From: Alphaproteobacteria bacterium
GTDB taxonomy: Bacteria > Pseudomonadota > Alphaproteobacteria > Bin95
Length of the DNA: 33,249 nucleotides
Direction of reading: 5' to 3'
Assembly: GCA_022825195.1 (NCBI GenBank)
Contig: JAJDYL010000153.1
Location: 1-33,249 of the forward strand
Both the position numbers and the translations under genes were made by a program. The notes under the pieces were generated by a model, which saw nothing but the letters and a program-made list of their open reading frames with translations, had not been told where the DNA came from and ran no database searches. Below, in pieces: positions 1-7,078 of the stretch (position 1 is the stretch's first letter; each line of letters opens with the position of its first letter).

Positions 1-139
1 CCCGCATGCGCCGCTACCGACGCTTCGTCACCGGCCTCACGACCGATAACGCACGGCTCGCGGTGGAAACGCGGTCGGCTACTCCTTCGTTCCGCAGGAC
101 TTTCACCCGCTACCCCCACACCAGTTAGCCTGGCGCTCG
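1..139 (-). mobile_element. Possible 5' part (domain I) of a group II intron, running off the left edge
   Basis: Read on the minus strand, this stretch contains CTAACTGGTGTGGG, then GGGTGAAAGTCCTGCGGAAC, then GAAGGAGTAGCC, then TTTCCACCGCGAGCC. A GTGAAAGTCC element followed by GAAGGAGTAGCC resembles domain I of bacterial group II introns as I remember them. A possible intron 5' end is GAGCGCC near 139, close to but not the GUGYG consensus. A minus-strand frame is open from an ATG at 158 to the edge, but it has no recognisable domain. The reverse transcriptase and domains V/VI would lie left of the window, so the call rests on resemblance alone. Confidence 0.32.
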
Positions 140-142
140 AAA

Positions 143-169
143 TGTCATGTTTTGTCATGCGATGTCATG
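143..169. repeat. Three TGTCATG direct repeats at exact 10-bp spacing
   Basis: TGTCATG occurs at 143-149, 153-159 and 163-169, so all copies fall on one face of the helix. The half-site resembles the Pho-box half-site CTGTCAT, but Pho boxes repeat every 11 bp, so this is not a canonical Pho box. Candidate operator for an OmpR/PhoB-type regulator. Confidence 0.45.
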
Positions 170-212
170 GTCGCCATGCCTTCATCGAAGTCTTGCCGTT
201 CCATTCCTGCAT
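165..212 (-). CDS. Candidate 15-residue leader-like ORF
   Basis: The minus strand carries a strong Shine-Dalgarno (GGAGGAACG) just before ATG at 212. The frame reads MQEWNGKTSMKAWRP and stops with TGA at 165-167, inside the phased TGTCATG repeats. It lies about 220 nt downstream of the promoter candidate at 431-457 on the same strand. It could be a leader peptide or a chance ORF. No run of identical codons suggests classical attenuation. No function is recognised. Confidence 0.2.
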   Translation of the reverse strand: MQEWNGKTSMKAWRP

Positions 213-430
213 ATCGTTCCTCCGTCTCGTTTCGTTCCGTCCGCGCCGCCGGGGGCTTCCGGGTGGCGGGTCCCTTGTTTCGCGCGTAACGCGCGCCCAT
301 ACGCGCGACAGCAGGCCGGGCAGGGGGCGCACCCCTCCCGTCCGCTCACGCCGGGGCGTTTGCGGCGCCCCGGCCATTGCTTCCTGCAGAAAGCGGAAAG
401 GCGGCCCCGGAAACCGCCTCCCTCGCACTC

Positions 431-457
431 ATTCTACCACAATTTTCGGGAGGTCAA
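431..457 (-). promoter_or_regulatory. Leftward promoter candidate with AT-rich upstream tract
   Basis: On the minus strand TTGACC (452-457) and TAGAAT (431-436) are separated by 15 bp, shorter than the usual 16-18. Upstream (458-500) is a strongly A/T-rich tract with several A and T runs, like an UP element, in otherwise GC-rich DNA. It would transcribe left, away from the phosphatase gene that ends at 552. Confidence 0.35.
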
Positions 458-551
458 GTTTTTTTGGAACAAAAAGTAAAAACATACGAATTTTTTCTCG
501 ATAACCCAGGATGCAGGTGCGGCCATCCCCTTGCGTTGCCCCGGAGCCGGA

Positions 552-977
552 TCACATGGGAAAGCGTTCGCATATGCGCGCTTCCAGTTCGCTGCGCACC
601 GAGCGGAATGCGAGAAGCCGCTGCTCGCGCGATCCCTCGTTCAAGGTCGGGTCTGCGACATTCCAGTATTCGACCGTCACGGTCGATGCCGCGGCGAAGG
701 CCTTCGCCTCCAGGTGCGCGCTCTCCGACAGGGCGACGACTACATCGAAAGAGCAGCCTGCGAGGTCCACGAACGATCTCGCGCGATGATCGCGTATGTC
801 GAGCCCGATTTCGTCCATCACGGCAACCGCAAACGGATTGAGAAGTCCCGGCTCCACGCCTGCCGAATCGATAACCGTCCGCGCGCCCAGCCAGCGCCTG
901 GCAAGCGCCTCGGCCATGGGCGAGCGGACCGCATTCCGGGTGCAGGCGAACAGCATGCTGCGGGGCAGGCCGTTCAT
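552..977 (-). CDS. Low-molecular-weight protein-tyrosine phosphatase / ArsC-like family protein
   Basis: A 141-residue cytoplasmic protein of the LMW-PTP fold. The N-terminal P-loop CTRNAVRS (residues 12-19) fits the C-X5-R-S signature, with Cys12 as nucleophile and Arg18 binding phosphate. VADPT near residues 108-112 carries the general-acid Asp109 as in LMW phosphatases. It is last in the murA-hisD operon; its ATG overlaps the stop of the UPF0262 gene by 4 bp (ATGA), so translation is probably coupled. In relatives this gene is often labelled arsC-like. The sequence lacks a distal Cys pair typical of thioredoxin-linked arsenate reductases as far as I can see, so a phosphatase is favoured. 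The substrate is unknown. Confidence 0.85.
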   Translation of the reverse strand: MNGLPRSMLFACTRNAVRSPMAEALARRWLGARTVIDSAGVEPGLLNPFAVAVMDEIGLDIRDHRARSFVDLAGCSFDVVVALSESAHLEAKAFAAASTVTVEYWNVADPTLNEGSREQRLLAFRSVRSELEARICERFPM

Positions 978-1471
978 TCGGACCGCGCCCGGAAGTGCAG
1001 GACGCAGAGCAGGGTGAACAGGCGCCGGGCGGTGTCGTGGTCGATCTCGACCTGGGGCGCCAGCACCTGCTGCAGCTTGTCGGCGCCCTCGTCGTGGAGC
1101 GCGCGCCGGCCGATGTCGATAGCTTCGATCTGGGAAGGCGACAGGCGCCTGATCGCGTCATAGTAGCTGTCGCATACCACGAAATAGTCTTTGACTATGC
1201 GCCGGAACCCGCCGAGCGAAACGGTTATTTCCAGCGGAGGCGAACGGTCGGGAGCCGCTATGCGCAGACTGAGACGCCGCTCGACGACGGCCAGATGCAG
1301 CGCATAGGGTCCGGATGGCCCCTCCCGCAGGCGGAACCGGTTGTTTTCGACCAGATCGAAGATCGCCACGGCGCGTTCCTGCTCGACTTCGGGCGTGCGC
1401 CGCAGGACGAGCCGTTCGTCGAGGCTGACCGAAGCGATCTGGAACCGGCGCTCGGATCCGTTGTCAGCCAT
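974..1471 (-). CDS. UPF0262 family protein
   Basis: A protein of 165 residues beginning [19 protein letters not shown]; a longer frame is open upstream, but this ATG overlaps the hisD stop (8 bp) and gives the usual family length. It matches the alphaproteobacterial UPF0262 family, typically found after hisD. Recognisable conserved parts are the FDLVENNRF segment, GPYALHLAVVERRLSLRI, and the stretch around KDYFVVCDSYYDAIR with the following SPSQIEAIDIGRRALHDEGA. There is no signal peptide or membrane helix and no catalytic motif that I know. It lies between hisD and the phosphatase gene with overlapping ends on both sides. The function is unknown. Confidence 0.85.
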   Translation of the reverse strand: MADNGSERRFQIASVSLDERLVLRRTPEVEQERAVAIFDLVENNRFRLREGPSGPYALHLAVVERRLSLRIAAPDRSPPLEITVSLGGFRRIVKDYFVVCDSYYDAIRRLSPSQIEAIDIGRRALHDEGADKLQQVLAPQVEIDHDTARRLFTLLCVLHFRARSE

Positions 1472-2747
1472 CGAGCCGGAGCGAGACCGACAGGCCGTGG
1501 GCGTCCAGGCCCTCCGCGGCGGCAAGCGCGGCGGCGGCCGGGCCGAGGGCGGCCAGCGAATCCGGACTGCAGCCCAACAGGGTCGTTCGCTTCATGAAAT
1601 CCACGACGCCGAGCCCGGAGGCGAACCGGGCCGTGCGCGAAGTCGGCAGGACATGGTTCGGCCCGCCGACATAGTCGCCTATGGCTTCGGGCGTAAGCGC
1701 GCCGAGAAAGACGGCGCCCGCATGGCGCACGCGCGCCGCCAGCGCCTCGGGGTCGGCGACGGCCAGCTGGAGATGTTCCGGCGCAATGGCGTCGATCAGC
1801 GCAGGCGCCTCCCGGAGGTCCCGGACGACGATGCAGGCGCCGTGGGACTCCCAGCTCGCTCGCGCCGTGGCCGCGCGCGGCAGCGTTTCCAGATAACGCC
1901 CGATCTCGGTTTCGACCGCGTCCGCAAACTCGTGCGAGAGCGCAATCAGGATGCTTTGCGCGGCCTCGTCATGTTCCGCCTGGGCCAGCAGGTCGGCTGC
2001 GATCCAGGACGCCGGGCAGCCGCCGTCGGCCACCACGAGCACTTCGGAAGGGCCGGCGATCGTGTCGATGCCGACATGCCCGAACACCTGGCGCTTGGCG
2101 GTCGCAACCCACACATTTCCTGGGCCGACGATCTTGTCCACCGGCGGGATGCTCGCCGTCCCGAATGCCAGTGCGCCCACGGCCTGGGCGCCGCCGATCC
2201 GGTAAACCTCCTCTATGCCGGCCAGCCGCGCGGCCGCGAACACGAGAGGGTCGAATGCGCCGGCCGGAGTCGGCACCGTCATCGCCACCCGTCCGACCCC
2301 GGCTACCCGCGCGGGCACCGCATTCATCAGCACCGAGCTCGGATAGGCGGCGGACCCGCCGGGCACATACAGGCCCACCGATTCGACAGGGGTCCAGCGC
2401 AGGCCCAGCCGGACTCCCAGCGCATCGCTGTAGTCGAGGTCCGCCGGCATCTGCGCCCGGTGGAACGCCTCGATCCGGGACTTTGCCAGCTCCAGCGCGT
2501 CACGCGCCGGACCCGGCGTTTCTGCGAGAGCCCGGTCAAGCGTCTCGACCGGAATGCGCAGCGGACCGGTCACGCCGTCGAAGCGCGCGGTGTATTCGGC
2601 GACGGCGGCGTCGCCGCGGGCGCGGACCTCTGCGAGGATGGCTGCTACGGCCGCATCGACATCTTCCGAACCGGCGCGCTCCAGGCGTATCAGCGCCTCG
2701 AAGTCGTCCGCGAAACCGGCATCGCTTGTGTCAAGCCGCCTGGGCAA
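1464..2747 (-). CDS. hisD: Histidinol dehydrogenase
   Basis: A 427-residue enzyme that oxidises L-histidinol to L-histidine in two NAD-dependent steps, the end of histidine synthesis. Visible family blocks are [19 protein letters not shown] (from residue 126), [32 protein letters not shown], the zinc-binding QAEHDEAAQ (Gln256, His259), APEHLQL with catalytic Glu-His, and GGPNHVLPT. The length is normal. The start is TTG at 2747, preceded by a strong GGGAGG seven bases upstream; no ATG or GTG fits before the conserved LDTSD. This start lies 17 bp inside hisG, implying coupled translation. Downstream it overlaps the UPF0262 start by 8 bp. Confidence 0.96.
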   Translation of the reverse strand: MPRRLDTSDAGFADDFEALIRLERAGSEDVDAAVAAILAEVRARGDAAVAEYTARFDGVTGPLRIPVETLDRALAETPGPARDALELAKSRIEAFHRAQMPADLDYSDALGVRLGLRWTPVESVGLYVPGGSAAYPSSVLMNAVPARVAGVGRVAMTVPTPAGAFDPLVFAAARLAGIEEVYRIGGAQAVGALAFGTASIPPVDKIVGPGNVWVATAKRQVFGHVGIDTIAGPSEVLVVADGGCPASWIAADLLAQAEHDEAAQSILIALSHEFADAVETEIGRYLETLPRAATARASWESHGACIVVRDLREAPALIDAIAPEHLQLAVADPEALAARVRHAGAVFLGALTPEAIGDYVGGPNHVLPTSRTARFASGLGVVDFMKRTTLLGCSPDSLAALGPAAAALAAAEGLDAHGLSVSLRLDG

Positions 2748-3393
2748 GGGATGCCTCCCGGAAGCGGTCGATCCAGCCCTGCAACTCGACCGTCCGGGTC
2801 TTGAGCGCGGTGCGGTTGACGATCAGGCAGGACGTGATGTCGGCAATGTGCTCGACCTCGACCAGGCCGTTGGCCCTGAGGGTCGCGCCGGAGGAGACCA
2901 GATCGACGATACGCCGGCACAGGCCCAGCGAGGGCGCAAGTTCCATTGCGCCGTTGAGCTTGATGCACTGCGCCTGGACCCCGCGCGCCGCAAAGTGGCG
3001 CTTGGTGATCTCGGGATATTTCGTCGCGATGCGGATCTGGCTCCAGCGCCGCGGGTCGTCATGGGCGACCATCGCTGCGGGTTCGGCAACGGCGAGGCGG
3101 CAGTGTCCGATGTCGAGATCGAGCGGCGCGTAGAGCTCGTCATAGCCGAACTCCATGATGACGTCGCGCCCGGCGATACCGATCGCCGCCGCGCCGAACG
3201 CGACGAAGGTGGCGACGTCGAACGAACGGACCCGGATGATGGATACATTGGGCAGATTGGTCCGGAACCGGAGCCGGCGGTCGCCCGGGTCGTCGAAGCC
3301 CGGCTCCGGCTCGATCCCGGCTCCGCGAACCAGGGGCATGGCTTCCGAGAGAATCCGCCCCTTCGGCAGCGCCAACACGAGCGGGTTCGTCAT
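2731..3393 (-). CDS. hisG: ATP phosphoribosyltransferase, short form
   Basis: A 220-residue enzyme catalysing the first step of histidine synthesis, joining ATP and PRPP. It begins [20 protein letters not shown] and contains the [26 protein letters not shown] region, FGYDELY and the C-terminal segment [21 protein letters not shown]. The length is that of the short HisG(S) class, which lacks the C-terminal regulatory domain of the roughly 300-residue form and in known cases requires the partner HisZ, a histidyl-tRNA synthetase paralogue. No hisZ is in this window. The ATG overlaps the DUF2948 stop by 4 bp; the 3' end overlaps hisD. Confidence 0.95.
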   Translation of the reverse strand: MTNPLVLALPKGRILSEAMPLVRGAGIEPEPGFDDPGDRRLRFRTNLPNVSIIRVRSFDVATFVAFGAAAIGIAGRDVIMEFGYDELYAPLDLDIGHCRLAVAEPAAMVAHDDPRRWSQIRIATKYPEITKRHFAARGVQAQCIKLNGAMELAPSLGLCRRIVDLVSSGATLRANGLVEVEHIADITSCLIVNRTALKTRTVELQGWIDRFREASLAQAA

Positions 3394-3821
3394 CGCCCGT
3401 CCCCCTCGGCGTGGTCCGGCCGCCAGACCGTGGGCCAGGGCTCTCCCAGGTCGTCGAGGATGCAATCGAGCGGTTCGCTTTCGATCCGCACGGTGGCTCC
3501 GCCTGCGAAAGCGAGATCGACGGCCGTGTCTTCGCCCGCCGCGAGGGTCAGCAGGCTGAGCGGCTCGTCCGGCCGGTTCCGGTCCACATTCCTCGTGCGG
3601 ACGGCCTGCACATTCTGGAAGGACAGCATCGTGTGCGTGCGCTCGAAGGGGGGCGTGTCGCCCGCACATTCCCACCGGAACCGGTTCAGCACGAGCGCGA
3701 ACCGGCTCTGGTCGCGCATCCATGTCATGTCCGACAGCGGCGCAATTGCGTCCTGGACGCACGCTGCGATCACCTGCAACTCCTCGACGGATGTCGCGCG
3801 TAGCTTCAACCGCCCGCTCAT
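3390..3821 (-). CDS. DUF2948 family protein
   Basis: A 143-residue soluble protein that I recognise as the alphaproteobacterial DUF2948 family, which usually sits between murA and hisG/hisD. It has no signal peptide, no membrane segment and no catalytic motif known to me. Typical features are an N-terminal [20 protein letters not shown], a central block [21 protein letters not shown] and a C-terminal [14 protein letters not shown]. The fourth base to first base overlaps (ATGA) on both sides tie it to murA upstream and hisG downstream. The function is unknown; conserved location suggests a housekeeping role. Confidence 0.85.
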   Translation of the reverse strand: MSGRLKLRATSVEELQVIAACVQDAIAPLSDMTWMRDQSRFALVLNRFRWECAGDTPPFERTHTMLSFQNVQAVRTRNVDRNRPDEPLSLLTLAAGEDTAVDLAFAGGATVRIESEPLDCILDDLGEPWPTVWRPDHAEGDGR

Positions 3822-5164
3822 TGGGCCGCCAGATCGCTTTCCAGGGACGGCACGACCTCGATGTCCGCGCCGATGCTCGCCAGGCGTCCCGGAATGTCCG
3901 CGTAGCCCCGCTCGATGAAGCGGGTGCCCAGAACCTCGCTCTCCCCCTCGGCGATAAGGGCGGCGAGCAGGTATGCGAACCCGGCCCGCAGGTCCGGCAC
4001 TTCGATCCGCCGCCCGACAAGCGGCGTCGCGCCCTGCACGACCGCGCTGTGGGGAAAGTTGCGTTCCAGGAAGCGGCAGGGCTTGCCACCGAGGCAGGCG
4101 GTGGTGAGCGCGATGTTGGCGCCCATGTCGTTCAGGGTCCGGGTGTAGCCGAAGCGGTTTTCGTACACCGTCTCGTGGAGGACGGAGACGCCCTCCGCCT
4201 GGGTCAGCAGGGTCACCATCGGCTGCTGCCAGTCGGTCATGAAACCCGGATGCACGTCCGTCTCGATATGGATCGGGCGAAGCGTGTCGCCGGCGCGGAA
4301 GAAGGTGATGGCGTCATCCACGATCTCGAAACCGCCGCCCACCTTCCGAAGCACGTTGAGGAACGTGACCATGGTTCGCTGGTCGGCCCCGGCGATGCGG
4401 ATGCGCCCGCCGGTGGCGACCGCGGCCATGGCGAAGGAAGCGACCTCGATACGGTCCGCCATCGGCCGGTGGGTCGCGCCGGACAGCCTTTCCACGCCCT
4501 CGACGACGATCTTCCGGTCGGTCTCGATCTGGATCAGCGCGCCCATCTTCTGGAGGAAGAGGACCGTATCGACGATCTCCGGCTCGATGGCGGCGTTGTG
4601 GATCACGGTGGTGCCGTCGGCGAGGCAGGCGGCCTGGATCGCGTTCTCGGTCGCGCCGACGCTGGGATAGGGAAGGTGGATGACGGCGCCCCTCAGCCGG
4701 TCGGCCTTGGCGGTGTAGCCGTCCCTGTCGGCGTCGACGCGCGCGCCCATCTGCTCCAGCAGCCCGATATGGAAGTCTATCGGCCGCTCGCCGATATGGT
4801 CCCCGCCCACCACCGGGACACGCGCAACGCCCGCCCGGTGCAGCAGCGGGGCGATCAGCAGCACGGGCAGGCGGTTGACGCCGGAATAGCGTTGCCCGAT
4901 GGCCGTCGAGACGATGTTCGCGGTCTGGATATCGACGGCCCCGGAGCCGTCCCGGGCGATTGCGGCGCCGATCTCGGCCAGCATGCCGAGCGCCAGTTCG
5001 ATCTCGGAGATTTCCGGCACGTCCAGCAGGCGGCAGGGCTCGGCCGTCAGCAGCGAAGCGACAAGCTGCTTGCTGACGGCGTTCTTGGCCGTCTGCGCGC
5101 GGATCGCGCCCTCCAACGGTCTGCCGCCGCGAATACGGTAGGCTCTGGCACCGGTATCGAGCAC
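3818..5164 (-). CDS. murA: UDP-N-acetylglucosamine 1-carboxyvinyltransferase with Asp replacing the active-site Cys
   Basis: A 448-residue enzyme of the EPSP synthase/MurA fold; MurA transfers enolpyruvate from PEP to UDP-GlcNAc in the first committed step of peptidoglycan synthesis. The N-terminal Lys-Asn pair is AKNAVSK (Lys27, Asn28), the later block [11 protein letters not shown] carries the expected Asp, and [16 protein letters not shown] carries the C-terminal Arg. In the flexible loop the usual GGCxIGxRPVDLH reads [13 protein letters not shown], so the fosfomycin-reactive Cys (Cys115 in E. coli) is Asp122 here (codon 4799-4801). The start is GTG at 5164 behind GAGGG. The sequence is fairly divergent, so a paralogous MurA-like role cannot be excluded. 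It heads the coupled murA-hisD operon. Confidence 0.92.
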   Translation of the reverse strand: MLDTGARAYRIRGGRPLEGAIRAQTAKNAVSKQLVASLLTAEPCRLLDVPEISEIELALGMLAEIGAAIARDGSGAVDIQTANIVSTAIGQRYSGVNRLPVLLIAPLLHRAGVARVPVVGGDHIGERPIDFHIGLLEQMGARVDADRDGYTAKADRLRGAVIHLPYPSVGATENAIQAACLADGTTVIHNAAIEPEIVDTVLFLQKMGALIQIETDRKIVVEGVERLSGATHRPMADRIEVASFAMAAVATGGRIRIAGADQRTMVTFLNVLRKVGGGFEIVDDAITFFRAGDTLRPIHIETDVHPGFMTDWQQPMVTLLTQAEGVSVLHETVYENRFGYTRTLNDMGANIALTTACLGGKPCRFLERNFPHSAVVQGATPLVGRRIEVPDLRAGFAYLLAALIAEGESEVLGTRFIERGYADIPGRLASIGADIEVVPSLESDLAAQ

Positions 5165-5245
5165 GAGTCGAGCCCTCGTGGTGGATGGTGCGCCGCGGGC
5201 GGCCCGTTTCCGTCCGCTGCGACGTTTCGCGGCCCGCTTGTAGCT

Positions 5246-5401
5246 TCAGCAGTCCCGTTCGGCAACGCTACCGGGCGCATCGGCCGGCTTGCCGTCTTCC
5301 CCGCGCTGGCGCGCCTTGCGGCGGCGCAGGTTCTGGCGCAGCGCCTCCGCGAGGCGCCGGTCCCTGTCTTCCTTCGCGTCCTTGTCGTCGGATGCGGTCA
5401 T
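5246..5401 (-). CDS. Small basic hypothetical protein
   Basis: A 51-residue protein starting at ATG 5401, behind a clear GGGAGGG ribosome site; a longer upstream frame would run into the tRNA and is not used. The middle is a strongly basic helix, RRLAEALRQNLRRRKARQRG, flanked by acidic MTASDDKDAKEDRD and a Pro/Ala-rich tail. Short proteins of this pattern occur near murA in alphaproteobacteria, but I know no function. It lies 81 bp upstream of murA on the same strand, so it may share a transcript with it. It has no membrane segment. Confidence 0.6.
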   Translation of the reverse strand: MTASDDKDAKEDRDRRLAEALRQNLRRRKARQRGEDGKPADAPGSVAERDC

Positions 5402-5449
5402 GTCCGCTTGCCCTCCCGGTAGCCCCTGTGGCATAGACCCGCCCGGCGG

Positions 5450-5524
5450 GCCGCCGTAGCTCAGGGGTAGAGCACACCCTTGGTAAGGGTGGGGTCGAGT
5501 GTTCAAATCACTCCGGCGGCACCA
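5450..5524 (+). tRNA. tRNA-Thr (GGT anticodon)
   Basis: A complete cloverleaf can be drawn: acceptor GCCGCCG (5450-5456) with CGGCGGC (5514-5520), D stem GCTC/GAGC, anticodon stem CACCC/GGGTG with loop TTGGTAA, giving anticodon GGT at 5482-5484, and T arm GAGTG-TTCAAAT-CACTC. A73 is followed by an encoded CCA (5522-5524). The 3' part overlaps the end of the crotonase gene on the opposite strand. Confidence 0.96.
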
Positions 5525-6248
5525 TCGCCCGGCGCATGGCGAGCATGGTTTCGCGGGCGGCGGACAGCGCGTCCGCTACCGGAAGGTCGAGGGAGCGCTG
5601 GAACACCCGCTTGGTCGCGCGCACCGCCTCGCGGTCGAAAGCGGCCAGGGCCTCCGCCATCGCCATGGCCTCGTCGAGGACCTTCCCGTCCGGCACGACG
5701 CGGTTGACCATCCCGAGCTCGAGCGCCCTGTTGGCCGAGACATCCTCGGCGAGCGTCAGAAGCTCGAACGCCGCCTTCGGCCCGATGCGGTGCGCGAGCC
5801 CCGGCGCGACCATGGTGGCGGCCAGCCCGCGCCGGACTTCCGGATAGCCGAACACGGCGCTCGCGCCCGCAACCGCCATGTCGCAGGCGATGGCGAGATT
5901 GCAGCCGCCGCCGAGCGCATAGCCGCGCACCGCCGCGATCAGCGGCTTGTCGGTCAGCCGGCCGAGTTCATAGATCGCCGAGGCCGCTTCCGCGCGGTCG
6001 CGGGCGGCGCGCCCGTCTTCGCCGGCATGTTCGGCGGCTTCCTTCATGTCGGCACCGGCGGAGAAGGCGCGCTCGTCGCCCTGCAGGACGATGCACGCCA
6101 CCGCTTCATCGCCGTGCGCGCGCCGGACCGCTCCGCAGATCGCATCGACCAGGGCGCCGTTGAGCGCGTTCAGCCGGCGCGGCCTGTTGAGGGTCAGGAT
6201 GCGGGTGCTGCCGCGGTCTTCCCGGAGCAGGATTTCGGTATCGGCCAT
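5508..6248 (-). CDS. Enoyl-CoA hydratase/isomerase (crotonase) family protein
   Basis: A 246-residue crotonase-fold protein. The oxyanion-hole segments are AFSAGADMKE (residues 61-70) and GYALGGGCNLAIACD (109-123), followed by FGYPEVRRGL. In classical enoyl-CoA hydratases two Glu residues activate water; the first (GGGCE) is Asn117 here, while the second is kept as Glu137. It may therefore be an isomerase, a hydrolase or another crotonase activity, or a hydratase with altered mechanism. The last codons and the TGA (5508-5510) lie within the 3' arm of the tRNA-Thr gene on the other strand. It is divergent from the methyltransferase gene, with a 69-bp gap. Confidence 0.88.
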   Translation of the reverse strand: MADTEILLREDRGSTRILTLNRPRRLNALNGALVDAICGAVRRAHGDEAVACIVLQGDERAFSAGADMKEAAEHAGEDGRAARDRAEAASAIYELGRLTDKPLIAAVRGYALGGGCNLAIACDMAVAGASAVFGYPEVRRGLAATMVAPGLAHRIGPKAAFELLTLAEDVSANRALELGMVNRVVPDGKVLDEAMAMAEALAAFDREAVRATKRVFQRSLDLPVADALSAARETMLAMRRAMVPPE

Positions 6249-6317
6249 GCGGGGGGCGTCCTTGTCTCGGCGGCGTCAGTGTATGGTGGGCTGCCAGGAA
6301 CGGAAGAGGGGAAGGCT

Positions 6318-6944
6318 GTGAGCGATCTCAACCAGTGGCTGGAGCGGGTCTATGGCGCCGCTTCGACGGCGGAAAACCAGCGCCTCTACGATGACTGGGC
6401 GGACAGCTACGATGCCGATGTCTCGTCGGGCGGCTATGCCTACGCGCCCGTGGCGGCGGGCCTGTTCGGACGCCATGTGGCGCCGGGCGAGACGCCGGTG
6501 CTGGATGCCGGCTGCGGCAGCGGCATCATCGGTGCGGCGCTCGCGCGCCTCGGATACGCCAATCTCACCGGCATCGACCTGTCGGACGGCATGTTGCGGG
6601 CCGCTGGACGCAAGGGCGCCTATCGGGACCTGCGCCAGCGGGTCCTGGGCGAGACGCTCGATTTCGAGGATGGCGCATTCCAGGCGGTCGTCTGCACCGG
6701 CGTCTTCACTCCCGGCCACGCGCCTCCGGAATCGCTCGACGAACTCGTACGTGTGACGGCGAAGGGCGGCGTGTTCATCTTCTGCTGCACGGAGGCCGCG
6801 CTCTCCGATGGCGGGTTCCAGGCGAAGATCGACGCCCTGACCGAGGCGGGCCTCTGGACCCTGACCGATACGGCCGGACCCGTCACGGCGCTGCCGCAGG
6901 CGGCCATCCGGCACGCAGCGACATTCTTCGTCTATCGGCGCTGA
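6318..6944 (+). CDS. Class I SAM-dependent methyltransferase
   Basis: A 208-residue protein starting at GTG 6318 behind GGAAGAGGGGAAGG; the much longer open frame upstream is antisense to the crotonase gene and the tRNA and is not used. SAM-binding motif I is VLDAGCGSGIIG (residues 61-72), followed by the acidic end of strand 2 in LTGIDLSDGML. The N-terminal YDDWADSYDADV resembles METTL27/Williams-Beuren region 27-like methyltransferases. The substrate is unknown. Its 3' end overlaps the small membrane-protein gene at 6932-7078 convergently by 13 bp. Confidence 0.85.
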   Translation: MSDLNQWLERVYGAASTAENQRLYDDWADSYDADVSSGGYAYAPVAAGLFGRHVAPGETPVLDAGCGSGIIGAALARLGYANLTGIDLSDGMLRAAGRKGAYRDLRQRVLGETLDFEDGAFQAVVCTGVFTPGHAPPESLDELVRVTAKGGVFIFCCTEAALSDGGFQAKIDALTEAGLWTLTDTAGPVTALPQAAIRHAATFFVYRR

Positions 6945-7078
6945 AGCGGCGCCTCGCCGTCGTCCGGCGGGGGTTCTTTCATCGGCCTCGCCGCCTTGAT
7001 GCGCCGCCAGGTCAGCCAGGCCTTGAGGCCCGCCACGAGCGCGAGCGCGCCGAAGACGACGATCGCCTCGACGATCAT
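6932..7078 (-). CDS. 48-residue single-pass membrane protein coupled to the CCR-like gene
   Basis: The sequence encodes a 48-residue protein beginning [20 protein letters not shown] and ending in TAG at 6932. Residues 3-22 form one hydrophobic helix, followed by a basic WRRIKAAR stop-transfer segment and a Pro/Asp-rich cytoplasmic tail. This predicts a type I-like or N-out small inner-membrane protein. Its ATG (7076-7078) overlaps the TGA of the crotonyl-CoA reductase-like gene by 4 bp (ATGA), strong evidence that it is translated. I do not recognise a family. The 3' end overlaps the methyltransferase gene on the other strand by 13 bp. Confidence 0.6.
   Translation of the reverse strand: MIVEAIVVFGALALVAGLKAWLTWRRIKAARPMKEPPPDDGEAPLQRR

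Larger units (their letters stand above)
1..551. other. Gene-poor region at the left edge
   Basis: No reading frame here looks like a real protein; the candidates are low-complexity Arg/Pro-rich shadows of GC-rich DNA. Visible elements are the intron-like stretch (1-139), three phased TGTCATG repeats (143-169), a 15-codon ORF with a strong ribosome site on the minus strand (165-212), a GC-rich hairpin with an 8-bp stem (350-357 pairing with 367-374), and an AT-rich tract with a leftward promoter candidate (431-500). The region reads best as the promoter and leader of something lying left of the window. Confidence 0.6.

Noticed and set aside
143..169. Canonical Pho box
   Set aside because: The half-sites resemble CTGTCAT, but the spacing is 10 rather than 11 bp and the A/T-rich spacer is missing.
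350..374. Rho-independent terminator
   Set aside because: A strong 8-bp stem exists, but no T run follows on either strand.
3722..5422. Open frame of 566 codons on the plus strand
   Set aside because: Antisense to murA and biased in composition.
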